Of a stretch of DNA of 64,000 nucleotides, positions 41,373 to 52,803 are shown one piece after another. Both the position numbers and the translations under genes were made by a program. This DNA comes from Agromyces flavus (GTDB lineage: Bacteria > Actinomycetota > Actinomycetes > Actinomycetales > Microbacteriaceae). The first letter of the stretch is position 1, and every line of letters begins with the position of its first letter. The stretch spans positions 3,410,001-3,474,000 of the forward strand of contig NZ_LT629755.1 in the NCBI RefSeq assembly GCF_900104685.1. Direction: 5' to 3'. A model generated the notes under the pieces. That model saw only the letters and a program-made list of their open reading frames with translations, was not told the DNA's origin and did not search any database.

Positions 41373-42619
41373 CGCGTGACCGTCACCTCGACGAGGTCGC
41401 CCGCGGAGACGTCCACGACGAGCTCGGGCACGATCGCGAACCCATCGGCTGCCGCGAGCCCTGCCGCAAGGTGCGAGCCCGCGCCGCCGGGCGAGGCCGG
41501 TCGCGCCAGCACCCGGCCGTGACGCACCCTGAGGGCGACGGGCATGTACTGGCGACGACGGGCGGGGGAGGACCATCCGATCTCGGCGATGGCGGGCCAG
41601 GTGGGGCGCACCACGTCGTGGCGACCGAGCAGGCGCTGCAGTGCGGGCCTCACGAACGCCTCGAACGACACCGCGACGCTCACGGGGTTGCCGGGCAGGC
41701 CGAACACGGGCGTGCCGCCGGGCAGCGTGCCGAACGCCTGCGGCTTGCCGGGCTGCATGGCGACGCGTGCGAAGTCGACCGTGCCGAGGTCCGCGAGCAC
41801 GTGCCGCACCACGTCGTGCGCACCCACGCTCACGCCGCCGGCGAAGACCACGAGGTCGCACGGCTCACGACCCTCGATCCAGTCGCGCAGGAGCTCGGGA
41901 TCGTCGGGGAGCCGGAGCCGTTCGGAGACGAGGCCGCCCGCCTCGGCGACGAGCGCCGCGAGCAGGAGCGAGTTGGAGTCGTGGATGCGTCCGCGCCCGA
42001 GCGGGCCGCCGGGTTCGACCAGCTCGCTGCCCGTCGCCACCACCGCGACGCGCGGCAGCCCCGCGACCGGCAGCTCGGCCAGTCCGGCCGCGGCCGCCGC
42101 GGCGACCCGTCGCGCGTCGAGCACGACGCCCGCCTCGAGGACGCGGTCGCCGGCGCTGAGGTCCTCGGCACGGCGGCGGATGTGGTGACCGGCCTGCGGT
42201 GGGGCGCCGATCGAGACCCGCGCGGTTCCGCCATCCGTCAGCTCGATCGGCACGACGGCATCGGCGCCCTCGGGAATCGGCGCCCCGGTCATGATGTGCG
42301 CCGCCTGACCCGGGCCGACGACCGGATCCGCATCGGAGCCCGCAGGCAGGTCGGCCACGACGTCGAGCACGACCGGGTGGAGCGGCGTCGCCGTCGCGAC
42401 ATCCGCTCGTCGGACGGCGTAGCCGTCCATCGCCGAGTTGTCGAACCCCGGCAGGTCGACGCGGGAGTCGACGGATGACGCGAGCGTGCGTCCCGACCCA
42501 TCCGCGAGCGGCACCCGCTCGACCCGTGCGAGCGGCGCGACGCCGGCGAGGACGCGCTCGAGGTGCGCGTCCACCGACACGGAGGCCCCGGCACCCGACG
42601 CCGGCGAGAAGGACGGCAT
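41369..42619 (-). CDS. moeA: Molybdopterin molybdenumtransferase (second MoeA)
   Basis: 416 residues with all MoeA motifs: PGFDNSAMDGYAVRRADVAT, TGAPIPEGADAVVPIELTD, VATGSELVEPGG, FAGGVSVGAHDVV and GLPGNPVSVAVSF. It differs widely from the first MoeA, so it is an old paralogue. In some organisms one copy serves molybdenum and the other tungsten or a different enzyme; no data here. It is first in an operon with mobA. Confidence 0.93.
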   Translation of the reverse strand: MPSFSPASGAGASVSVDAHLERVLAGVAPLARVERVPLADGSGRTLASSVDSRVDLPGFDNSAMDGYAVRRADVATATPLHPVVLDVVADLPAGSDADPVVGPGQAAHIMTGAPIPEGADAVVPIELTDGGTARVSIGAPPQAGHHIRRRAEDLSAGDRVLEAGVVLDARRVAAAAAAGLAELPVAGLPRVAVVATGSELVEPGGPLGRGRIHDSNSLLLAALVAEAGGLVSERLRLPDDPELLRDWIEGREPCDLVVFAGGVSVGAHDVVRHVLADLGTVDFARVAMQPGKPQAFGTLPGGTPVFGLPGNPVSVAVSFEAFVRPALQRLLGRHDVVRPTWPAIAEIGWSSPARRRQYMPVALRVRHGRVLARPASPGGAGSHLAAGLAAADGFAIVPELVVDVSAGDLVEVTVTR

Positions 42620-42712
42620 GAGCCAACGGTATCCCCGCATGTGGTGACATGACGCGCCCATCTCGTTATCGTCGATTCCGACGGCGTCCGATCCGAGCGG
42701 GAGGAGACGGGC

Positions 42713-43306
42713 ATGTCGTTCATCACGAGGGGTTTCACCGGTCGCGGCCGCGAGCGCGATGACCGATTGCCGCCCGGGCAGACGCTCGTCGCGGACTTCC
42801 CAGTGCTCTCCGCCGGGCCGACGCCCGACATCGACACGGCGGATTGGGCGTTCACGATCCGCACCGAGTCGGGCACCGATCACACGTGGTCGTGGGATGA
42901 GCTCATGGCGTTGCCGATCGAGGACGTCACGACCGACATCCATTGCGTCACGCACTGGTCGAAGCTCGGCACCGGATGGCGCGGGGTCGCCCTCGACACG
43001 CTCTTCGACGGCGTCGAGACCGACTACGAGTACACGATGGCGCACAGCTACGGCGGGTACACGACGAACGTGCCGCTCGAGGACCTGCTCGACGGCAAGG
43101 CCTGGATCGCGTTCGAGTTCGACGGCGAACCGCTCGACCCCGAGCACGGCGGTCCCGCGCGGCTGCTCGTGCCGCACCTCTACTTCTGGAAGAGCGCGAA
43201 GTGGGTTCGCGGGCTCACGATGATGGAGGACGACGAGCCCGGGTTCTGGGAGCAGAACGGGTACCACCTGCGGGGCGACCCCTGGAAGGAGGAGCGGTAC
43301 TGGTGA
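42713..43306 (+). CDS. Sulfite-oxidase-fold molybdopterin oxidoreductase
   Basis: 197 residues, one molybdopterin-binding domain of the sulfite oxidase/YuiH type. TTDIHCVTHWSKLG holds Cys78, the Mo ligand; WRGVALDTLF, AHSYGGYTTNVPLEDLLDGK and GGPARLLVPHLYFWKSAKWV are typical. No twin-arginine signal, so cytoplasmic, unlike MsrP. Ribosome site GGGAGGAG. It is coupled to a flavin reductase (GTGA), the probable electron partner. Substrate unknown (sulfoxides, N-oxides or sulfite are options). Confidence 0.9.
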   Translation: MSFITRGFTGRGRERDDRLPPGQTLVADFPVLSAGPTPDIDTADWAFTIRTESGTDHTWSWDELMALPIEDVTTDIHCVTHWSKLGTGWRGVALDTLFDGVETDYEYTMAHSYGGYTTNVPLEDLLDGKAWIAFEFDGEPLDPEHGGPARLLVPHLYFWKSAKWVRGLTMMEDDEPGFWEQNGYHLRGDPWKEERYW

Positions 43307-44112
43307 GCGCCGACGGGACGGCACCTCCGGTCGCCACGACGGGCGTCCCGCCGAGTTCGGCCCTCCGTGCCGTGCCGCGCGCCGGATGGCACGTCGCCAC
43401 GGTCGCGGCCACGCGCCGCGAGACGCCGAACGCGGCCCGCATCGAGCTCGACGTCGACGGATGGCCCGGCAACGCGGCCGGACAGCACCTCGACGTCCGG
43501 CTGACCGCGCCCGACGGCTACACCGCGACGCGGTCGTACTCGATCGCGTCGTCGGGCCCCTCGACGCGCGTCGTGCTCGCCGTCGACAAGCTGCCCGACG
43601 GCGAGGTGTCGCCGTTCCTCGTCGACGCGCTGCAGGCGGGCGACCAACTCGAGGTGCACGGGCCGCTCGGCGCGTTCTTCGTGTGGCGCCCCGCCGCGGA
43701 GTCGGGAGAGGACCGACCCGTGCAGCTCATCGCGGGCGGCTCCGGGGTCGTGCCGCTCTACGCGATGGCGCAGGCGCACGCCGACCGCGGTGATCCGACG
43801 CCGTTCCGCCTGCTCTACTCGGTCCGCACGCCCGACGACGTCTACTTCGCCGACGAATGGCGCGCGCTCGCCGAGGCATCCGCGCCGCTCGAACTGGACT
43901 ACGTGTACACGCGGCGCGCGCCCGACGGCTGGTCGACGCCGCCCGCGCGCATCACGCGCGAGGCGCTCGAGTCGGCGGTCGTGCCGGCCTCCGAGCGGCC
44001 GCGCGTGTTCGTCTGCGGCTCGACCGGTTTCGTGGAGCGCGTCGCCGACTGGCTCGTCGAGCTCGGGCACGAGCCGCGATCCATCCGCACCGAACGCTAC
44101 GGAGGCACGTGA
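43303..44112 (+). CDS. Ferredoxin-reductase-type FAD/NAD(P) oxidoreductase
   Basis: 269 residues: FAD domain about 25-135 (RSYSIASS binds flavin) and NAD(P) domain about 140-265 (IAGGSGVVPLYAMAQAHADR, VFVCGSTGFVERVADWLV). No iron-sulfur domain, so electrons pass from NAD(P)H via FAD direct to a partner, likely the molybdoenzyme with which it is translationally coupled. Next gene overlaps its stop (TGATG). Confidence 0.87.
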   Translation: MSADGTAPPVATTGVPPSSALRAVPRAGWHVATVAATRRETPNAARIELDVDGWPGNAAGQHLDVRLTAPDGYTATRSYSIASSGPSTRVVLAVDKLPDGEVSPFLVDALQAGDQLEVHGPLGAFFVWRPAAESGEDRPVQLIAGGSGVVPLYAMAQAHADRGDPTPFRLLYSVRTPDDVYFADEWRALAEASAPLELDYVYTRRAPDGWSTPPARITREALESAVVPASERPRVFVCGSTGFVERVADWLVELGHEPRSIRTERYGGT

Positions 44113-44369
44113 TGACCGGCCACCTCGACGGCAACGCGCTCGCCGGACCGCTCGCCGACTTCTTCTCGTTCGACGTCACGACCGCGACCGGGCGCTGCCG
44201 GGCCTGCGGCACGATCGCTGAGCTCGCGCGCGCAATGGTCTACGTCAGCGGCGCCGGCACGGTGGTGCGCTGCTCGACGTGCGACAACGTCCTCGCGGTG
44301 CTCGTCGACACCGGCGACCGCGCCTGGATCGACTTCGCGGGGGTCACCGCGATCGAGGTTCGCCGCTAG
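44112..44369 (+). CDS. DUF6510 zinc-ribbon protein
   Basis: 85 residues with two CxxC knuckles, RCRACGT and VRCSTCDNV, forming a zinc ribbon. DUF6510 members are found next to molybdoenzyme/flavin-reductase pairs in Actinobacteria. Role unknown; could be a maturation or electron-transfer scaffold. Third gene of the coupled operon (TGATG). Confidence 0.8.
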   Translation: MTGHLDGNALAGPLADFFSFDVTTATGRCRACGTIAELARAMVYVSGAGTVVRCSTCDNVLAVLVDTGDRAWIDFAGVTAIEVRR

Positions 44370-44484
44370 GGAGTCCGCTGCTCCTCGGGCGGCGGGAACC
44401 GCCACCTTCGTCGTTGCGGCCCGGTTCCGCAAGGCTACCCAACGGCCCGAGGGCTGGGTGGCGACCGGGGACGGTTTCCGGATC

Positions 44485-44512
44485 CCTCATGTGAGCGCGG
44501 CCTCACATGAGG
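44485..44512. terminator. 11-bp hairpin after the molybdoenzyme operon
   Basis: CCTCATGTGAG (44485-44495) pairs with CTCACATGAGG (44502-44512) over six bases. It lies in the 266-base gap before the reductase-like gene; terminator or operator are both possible. TAGTCT at 44579-44584 may be a -10 element for the next gene. Confidence 0.45.
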
Positions 44513-44635
44513 CGGGACGGACACGAGCCGAGCGGAAGCGATCGCCGGTCGAGGCCCCCATGGGACGCGGCCCGACCGTAGTCTGAGCAGGGTCTGCTGA
44601 AGTCGCGCAGCGCACACAACGGGGAGAGCGACGAG

Positions 44636-45208
44636 ATGAAACCACTTCGATACTCGATCAACGTCACGCTCGACGGCTGCGTCCATCACGAGGCAGGGCT
44701 CGCCCCTGATGAGGAGTCGATGCGCTACTGGACCGCTGAGATGGAACGAGCCGATGCCGTGCTGTTCGGCCGCACGACCTACGAGATGATGGAGTCGGCA
44801 TGGCGGCTGCCGGCCACGGGCACGTGGCCGGACTGGATGCGGGAGTGGGAGATCCCGTTCGCCGAGGCCATCGACCGGACGAAGAAGTACGTCGTGTCGA
44901 GCACGCTGAGCGCGGTCGATTGGAATGCCGAGCTGGTGGGAGACGATCTGGCGGCAACGGTCCGGCGGCTCAAGGAGGAGCCCGGCGAGGGCCTGTCCGT
45001 GGGTGGCGTGACGCTCCCTCGGGCGTTGGCGGATCTGGGACTGATCGACGAGTACGTGTTCGTGGTGCAGCCGCTCGTTGCGGGGCACGGCCCGACGTTG
45101 CTCGCCGGACTCCGCGAACGTCTCCAGCTCGAGCTCGTGGATCGCCACGAGTTCCGATCGGGAGTGGTGGCCCTGCACTACCGCCCCACGAGCAGCAGCT
45201 CGACGTAA
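44636..45208 (+). CDS. Dihydrofolate-reductase-family (RibD C-terminal-like) protein
   Basis: 190 residues with the RibD_C/DHFR fold: LRYSINVTLDGCVHHEAG at the N-terminus, ADAVLFGRTTYEMMESAW, KKYVVSSTLS, LSVGGVTLPRALADLGLIDE. Probably NADPH-binding reductase of unknown substrate; many such proteins exist per actinobacterial genome. ATG with GGGGAGAG upstream. Monocistronic. Confidence 0.82.
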   Translation: MKPLRYSINVTLDGCVHHEAGLAPDEESMRYWTAEMERADAVLFGRTTYEMMESAWRLPATGTWPDWMREWEIPFAEAIDRTKKYVVSSTLSAVDWNAELVGDDLAATVRRLKEEPGEGLSVGGVTLPRALADLGLIDEYVFVVQPLVAGHGPTLLAGLRERLQLELVDRHEFRSGVVALHYRPTSSSST

Positions 45209-45310
45209 CGACGTTCTCGCGCCACTCCGAGGGTCAGCCGGCATCGCGCAAACGGACACCGACCTGGCGTCTCGCGCGCCTTCCATCGCGCGACGTGGGA
45301 GGCTGACGCC

Positions 45311-45607
45311 GTGTGGATCGGGTGGATCGAGTTCGACCTGCTGCTCGGCGACGTGCACTCGCTGAAAGAGAAGCGCGGGGTGCTGCGACCACTGATCGCA
45401 GAGCTCCGGCGGGCCACCGAGGCATCCGTCGCCGAGGTCGGTGACCAGGACCTGCACCGCCGCGCTCGTCTCGGCGTGGCCGTGACGGCGGCCGGTGCCG
45501 ATCGCGTGACCGACGTGCTCGACCGGGCCGAGCGGCTCGTCGCGGCGCACCCCGAGTTCACGCTGCTGTCGGCGCGCCGGCGGCTCCATCGCAGCGACGA
45601 CGACTGA
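45311..45607 (+). CDS. DUF503 (YlxP-like) protein
   Basis: 98 residues: WIGWIEFDLLLGDVHSLKEK, RGVLRPLIAELRR and a GxAVTAAGADRVTDVLDRAE second half, typical of DUF503/YlxP. In many bacteria the gene lies in the nusA-infB-rbfA group and is linked to ribosome maturation; here it is alone, so its role is unclear. GTG start. Confidence 0.85.
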   Translation: MWIGWIEFDLLLGDVHSLKEKRGVLRPLIAELRRATEASVAEVGDQDLHRRARLGVAVTAAGADRVTDVLDRAERLVAAHPEFTLLSARRRLHRSDDD

Positions 45608-45632
45608 CGCGCGCGAGCGGGCACCGCCGGGC

Positions 45633-46871
45633 TCAGGCGACGCGCGCGCCGTCCTTCCACGTCTCCGCGATGAGCGGTACGCCAGGACGATAGGCGAGGT
45701 GCACGTGACTGGGCGCGTCGAGCAGCACGAGGTCGGCGCGCGAACCGGGCCGCAGTGTGCCGACATCCGTTCGCCGCAGCGCCGCGGCGCCGCCGGCCGT
45801 GGACGCCCACAGCGCTTCGGCCGGCGTCATTCCCATGTCGCGGACCGCGACCGCGATGCAGAAGGGCAGCGAACTCGTGAAGCTCGAGCCCGGATTGCAG
45901 TCGCTCGCGAGCGCAACGGTCACGCCGGCATCGATGAGCCGGCGCGCGTCGGGATACGGCTGCCGTGTCGAGAACTCGACACCGGGCAGGAGGGTCGCGA
46001 CGGTGCGCGAGCCCGCGAGGGCCGCGACGTCCTCGTCGGCCAGATAGGTGCAGTGGTCGACGGATGCCGCGTCGAGCTCGACCGCGAGGCGGACGCCGTC
46101 GCCCTCGCCGAGCTGGTTGCCGTGCACGCGCACGCCGAGGCCGGCGGCGGCGCCCGCCTCGAGCACGCGCCGGGACTGTGCGGCGAAGAACGCGCCGCGC
46201 TCGCAGAAGGCGTCGACCCAGCGCGCGTGCGGCGCGCACGCCGCGAGCATCTCGCCGACGACCACGTCGACGTACGCATCCGCGCCTGGACCGTCGGGCT
46301 CGCGGAACTCGAACGGCACGACGTGCGCACCCAGGAACGTGACCTCGTCGGTGACCTCGCGCGCGAGGCGGACGAGCCGCTCCTCGTCGCGCACCGACAG
46401 CCCGTACCCCGACTTGACCTCGAACGTCGTCGTGCCCTGCCGGTGCAGCTCGGCGACGAAGCCCGCGAGGCGTGCTCGCAGCTCGTCGTCGGATGCGGCC
46501 CGGGTCGCCGCGACGGTCGAGCGTATGCCGCCCGCCTCGTAGGCGCGACCCGCCATCCGCGCAGCGAACTCGTCGGCCCGGTCGCCGCCGAAGACGAGAT
46601 GCGTGTGCGAGTCCACGAACCCGGGGATGACCGCGCGGCCACCCGCGTCGAGCACCTCCACGTGGTGCGGATGCGGGGCGTCGCCCGCCAGCTCGACGTC
46701 GGGCGCCTCGGCGGAGGGGCCGATCCAGGTGATGACCCCGTCCTCGGCGAGCAGGGCCGCGTCGCGCACGATGCCCAGCGCGCCGCCCTCGCGACCCGGC
46801 TGCGGGTCGTTCGTGACGAGCTCGCCGATCCCCGTGACGAGCAGCCGCGACGACGCGGCGGGATGCGCCAT
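45633..46871 (-). CDS. hutI: Imidazolonepropionase
   Basis: 412 residues, third step of histidine breakdown: imidazolone propionate to N-formimino-L-glutamate. Amidohydrolase metal motif [10 protein letters not shown] near residue 88, EVKSGYGLS with substrate-contacting residues, and [16 protein letters not shown] with the last metal Asp. Starts three bases after hutU, in one operon under the hut operator at 48651. Confidence 0.96.
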   Translation of the reverse strand: MAHPAASSRLLVTGIGELVTNDPQPGREGGALGIVRDAALLAEDGVITWIGPSAEAPDVELAGDAPHPHHVEVLDAGGRAVIPGFVDSHTHLVFGGDRADEFAARMAGRAYEAGGIRSTVAATRAASDDELRARLAGFVAELHRQGTTTFEVKSGYGLSVRDEERLVRLAREVTDEVTFLGAHVVPFEFREPDGPGADAYVDVVVGEMLAACAPHARWVDAFCERGAFFAAQSRRVLEAGAAAGLGVRVHGNQLGEGDGVRLAVELDAASVDHCTYLADEDVAALAGSRTVATLLPGVEFSTRQPYPDARRLIDAGVTVALASDCNPGSSFTSSLPFCIAVAVRDMGMTPAEALWASTAGGAAALRRTDVGTLRPGSRADLVLLDAPSHVHLAYRPGVPLIAETWKDGARVA

Positions 46872-46874
46872 CCG

Positions 46875-48596
<1,722 letters not shown>

Positions 48597-48602
48597 GTTC
48601 CG

Positions 48603-48608
48603 ATCCCA
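48603..48608 (-). promoter_or_regulatory. Leaderless -10 element of hutU-hutI (TGGGAT)
   Basis: TGGGAT on the minus strand, CGGAAC, then ATG; aligned with hutH (TGGAAT-CGGAGC-ATG) and hutG (TAGCCT-CGGAAG-ATG). Confidence 0.65.
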
Positions 48609-48650
48609 CACCGTCGACGTGCCGCGCTCAACGGATGTCGCGGGGGTGGC

Positions 48651-48666
48651 GTCCGGGATACCGGAC
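48651..48666. promoter_or_regulatory. Hut operator copy 1 (hutU-hutI)
   Basis: Palindrome GTCCGGGATACCGGAC, identical to the hutH copy and sharing flanking TGGC and G. Centre 62.5 bp from the hutU start. Probable IclR-family regulator site. Confidence 0.85.
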
Positions 48667-48679
48667 GAGGTGGGCCGGT

Positions 48680-50206
<1,527 letters not shown>

Positions 50207-50329
50207 AGGGCTTCCATCGCGTCCGGCTGCAGCGCCGGCACCACCCAAGTCTTACCGATCATCGGGGGAAGCCACAACCCGACCGTGCGAACACGGGATC
50301 CCCCATTCGGGGCGCAGCGCGATCCCGGG

Positions 50330-51901
50330 TCAGACGAGGGCGACGACGGATGCCGCGCGCCGGACGATCTCGCCGGTGGTCACCGCATCGACCAGCGCCT
50401 CGATCTCGGGCGACAGGAACCGGTCCTCACCGGGCACGGAGCCCGTCGCGGCGACCAGTCGCGCGACGGCGCCGGTGGCCGGTCCGGGCTCGAGCGGCGC
50501 CCGGAGGGCGAGGCCGCGCGAGGCCGTCATGACCTCGATCGCGAGCACGCGTGCGAGGCCGTCGACGGCGCGGCGCAGCTTGCGCGCGGCCGCCCAGCCC
50601 ATCGACACGTGGTCCTCCTGCATGGCCGACGAGGGGATGGAGTCGACCGACGCGGGAACCGCCAGGCGCTTGAGCTCCGACACGATGCCGGCCGCGGTGT
50701 ACTGCGCGATCATGAGTCCGGAGTCGACGCCGACCTCGTGCGCGAGGAACGGCGGGAGGCCCTGGTTGCGGGCCCGGTCGAGGAAGCGGTCGGTGCGCCG
50801 CTCGCTCATGGACGCGACATCCGCCACCGCGATGGCGAGGAAGTCGAGCACGTACGCGACCGGTGCGCCGTGGAAGTTGCCGTTCGACTCGACCCGGCCG
50901 TCGAGCGTGAGCACCGGATTGTCGACCGCGCTGGCGAGCTCGGCGTCGGCGACGGATGCCGCGTGCGCGAGGGTGTCGCGGGCGGCGCCGTGCACCTGCG
51001 GGGCGCAGCGCAGCGAGTAGGCGTCCTGGACGCGCGTGCACTCCGGGCCCTTGTGGCTCGCGACGATCGGCGAACCGGCGAGGAGATTCCGCAGGTTCGC
51101 CGCGGACGCCGCCTGGCCGCGCTGCGGGCGCAGCGCGTGGAGGTCCTCGGCGAACACCGCGTCGGTGCCCATCAGCCCCTCGACGCTCATCGCCGCGGCG
51201 ATGTCGGCCGTGGTGAGCAGGCGCCGCAGATCGTCGATCGCGAGTGCGAGCATGCCGAGCATGCCGTCGGTGCCGTTGATGAGGGCGAGGCCCTCCTTCT
51301 CGCCGAGGCGCAATGGCGTGATGCCGGCCGCGGCGAGAGCGGTCGCGGCATCCGTCGACTCACCGGACGCGTCCCGCACGTCGCCCTCGCCCATCGCCAC
51401 GAGTGCGCAGTGCGCGAGCGGGGCCAGGTCGCCCGAGCAGCCGAGCGAGCCGAACTCGCGCACGACGGGCGTGATCCCGGCATTGAGGATCGCGGCGTAC
51501 GTCTCGGCGGTCTCGCGGCGCACGCCCGTGCGGCCCGTCATGAGCGTCGAGAGCCGCAGCAGCATGAGTGCGCGCACGACCTCGCGCTCGACCTCGGCGC
51601 CCGATCCGGCGGCGTGCGAGCGGACGAGGCTCGCCTGCAGCTGCGCACGGCGGTCCTCGGCGATGAAGGTGGTCGCGAGCGCGCCGAACCCGGTCGAGAT
51701 GCCGTAGTGCGGCTGCGGGTCGGCCGCGAGGCCGTCGATGATCGCGCGGCTGCGCGCGACCTCGTCGAGCGCGGCCGGGTCGAGCACGACCGCGGCGTCG
51801 TACCGGGCGATCGCGACGACGTCATCGATGCCGAGCGGGCCGATGCCGACGGTGACGGATGCCGCGGCGGTCCGGGTGGGCGAGGGCGCGATGGTGCTCA
51901 T
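50330..51901 (-). CDS. hutH: Histidine ammonia-lyase
   Basis: 523 residues, first step of histidine breakdown: L-histidine to urocanate and ammonia. The MIO cofactor triad is Cys155-Ser156-Gly157 in GSLGCSGDLAPLAH, in place of the common Ala-Ser-Gly; YGISTGFG, NGTDGMLGML, VQDAYSLRCAPQVHGAARD and NGNFHGAP are conserved active-site segments. ATG at 51901 has TGGAAT six bases upstream; the hut palindrome is at -62.5. Divergent from the IclR regulator. Confidence 0.97.
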   Translation of the reverse strand: MSTIAPSPTRTAAASVTVGIGPLGIDDVVAIARYDAAVVLDPAALDEVARSRAIIDGLAADPQPHYGISTGFGALATTFIAEDRRAQLQASLVRSHAAGSGAEVEREVVRALMLLRLSTLMTGRTGVRRETAETYAAILNAGITPVVREFGSLGCSGDLAPLAHCALVAMGEGDVRDASGESTDAATALAAAGITPLRLGEKEGLALINGTDGMLGMLALAIDDLRRLLTTADIAAAMSVEGLMGTDAVFAEDLHALRPQRGQAASAANLRNLLAGSPIVASHKGPECTRVQDAYSLRCAPQVHGAARDTLAHAASVADAELASAVDNPVLTLDGRVESNGNFHGAPVAYVLDFLAIAVADVASMSERRTDRFLDRARNQGLPPFLAHEVGVDSGLMIAQYTAAGIVSELKRLAVPASVDSIPSSAMQEDHVSMGWAAARKLRRAVDGLARVLAIEVMTASRGLALRAPLEPGPATGAVARLVAATGSVPGEDRFLSPEIEALVDAVTTGEIVRRAASVVALV

Positions 51902-51907
51902 GCTCCG

Positions 51908-51913
51908 ATTCCA
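51908..51913 (-). promoter_or_regulatory. Leaderless -10 element of hutH (TGGAAT)
   Basis: TGGAAT on the minus strand, CGGAGC, then the hutH ATG. Confidence 0.65.
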
Positions 51914-51955
51914 CACCGAGCACGCGCGCGCGGGAACGTGCGCGACTACGCTGGC

Positions 51956-51971
51956 GTCCGGGATACCGGAC
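51956..51971. promoter_or_regulatory. Hut operator copy 2 (hutH/iclR)
   Basis: GTCCGGGATACCGGAC, identical to copy 1; centre 62.5 bp from the hutH start and about 42 bp from the regulator start, so it may both activate hutH and limit the regulator gene. Confidence 0.85.
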
Positions 51972-52005
51972 GTGCACCGAAGCGCGGACGAGGGACGGAG
52001 GCACG

Positions 52006-52788
52006 ATGCGCAGCGAGACGTCGAAGGTGCCTGCGGCCGACCAGGCGCTTCGGATCCTCGCCCACCTCGCCGCGCAGCGCGGGCCCGTACCGGCCGCGTC
52101 GATCGCCCAGGCGCTCGGGCTGCCGCGCTCGACGACCTACCAACTGCTCACCGTCATGCAGGATCGCGGGTTCGTCGTCCACCTGCCCGAGGAGCGCAGG
52201 TACGGCCTGGGCGTCGCCGCGTTCGAGCTCTCGAGCGGCTTCAGCCGGCAGCAGCCGCTCACGCGGCTGGGCCGCCCGCTCGTCGCGGGAATCGTCGACC
52301 GGCTCGCCGAGTCGGGTCACCTCGCGGTACTGCACGGACGTGACGTGCTCTACCTGGTCGAGGAGCGTGCGCCGCGACGCCCATCGCTGGTGTCCGACGT
52401 CGGCGTGCGCCTGCCCGCGCACCTCACCGCGTCCGGGCGGGCGATGCTCGCCGAGCTCCCACCCGCCCAGCTGCGTGCGCTCTACCCCGACCGCGACGCC
52501 TTCAGCGAGCGGCATCCGGCGGCCGTCGACGAGGCGCCATGGACGTACTCCCGCTTGAAGGCCGTGCTCGCCGAGACCCGCTCGGCGGGCGTCGCGACCG
52601 AGCACGGCGAGGTGACCGAGGGCCTCGCATCGGTCGGCGCCGCCGTGCTCGACCACCTGGGCTGGCCGGCTGCGGCCATCGCCGTCACGTTCGCCGAGGG
52701 CTCGCCGCCGGAACTCGTGGCGACCGCGAGCGATGCAGTGCGGGATGCGGCGACCACGCTCTCGCGACGGATCCGCGGCGCACGCTGA
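52006..52788 (+). CDS. IclR-family regulator of histidine utilisation
   Basis: 260 residues: winged helix about 8-70 (ADQALRILAHLAAQRGPVPA, SIAQALGLPRSTTYQLL) and IclR effector domain about 80-255 (HLTASGRAMLAEL, HGEVTEGLASVGAAV). Divergent from hutH with the palindrome between them, so it is the best candidate to bind the three hut sites; the effector is probably urocanate, histidine or a later intermediate. GGAGG five bases before ATG. Position of the sites suggests activation. Confidence 0.85.
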   Translation: MRSETSKVPAADQALRILAHLAAQRGPVPAASIAQALGLPRSTTYQLLTVMQDRGFVVHLPEERRYGLGVAAFELSSGFSRQQPLTRLGRPLVAGIVDRLAESGHLAVLHGRDVLYLVEERAPRRPSLVSDVGVRLPAHLTASGRAMLAELPPAQLRALYPDRDAFSERHPAAVDEAPWTYSRLKAVLAETRSAGVATEHGEVTEGLASVGAAVLDHLGWPAAAIAVTFAEGSPPELVATASDAVRDAATTLSRRIRGAR

Positions 52789-52803
52789 CCCATCGGGCAG
52801 GAC

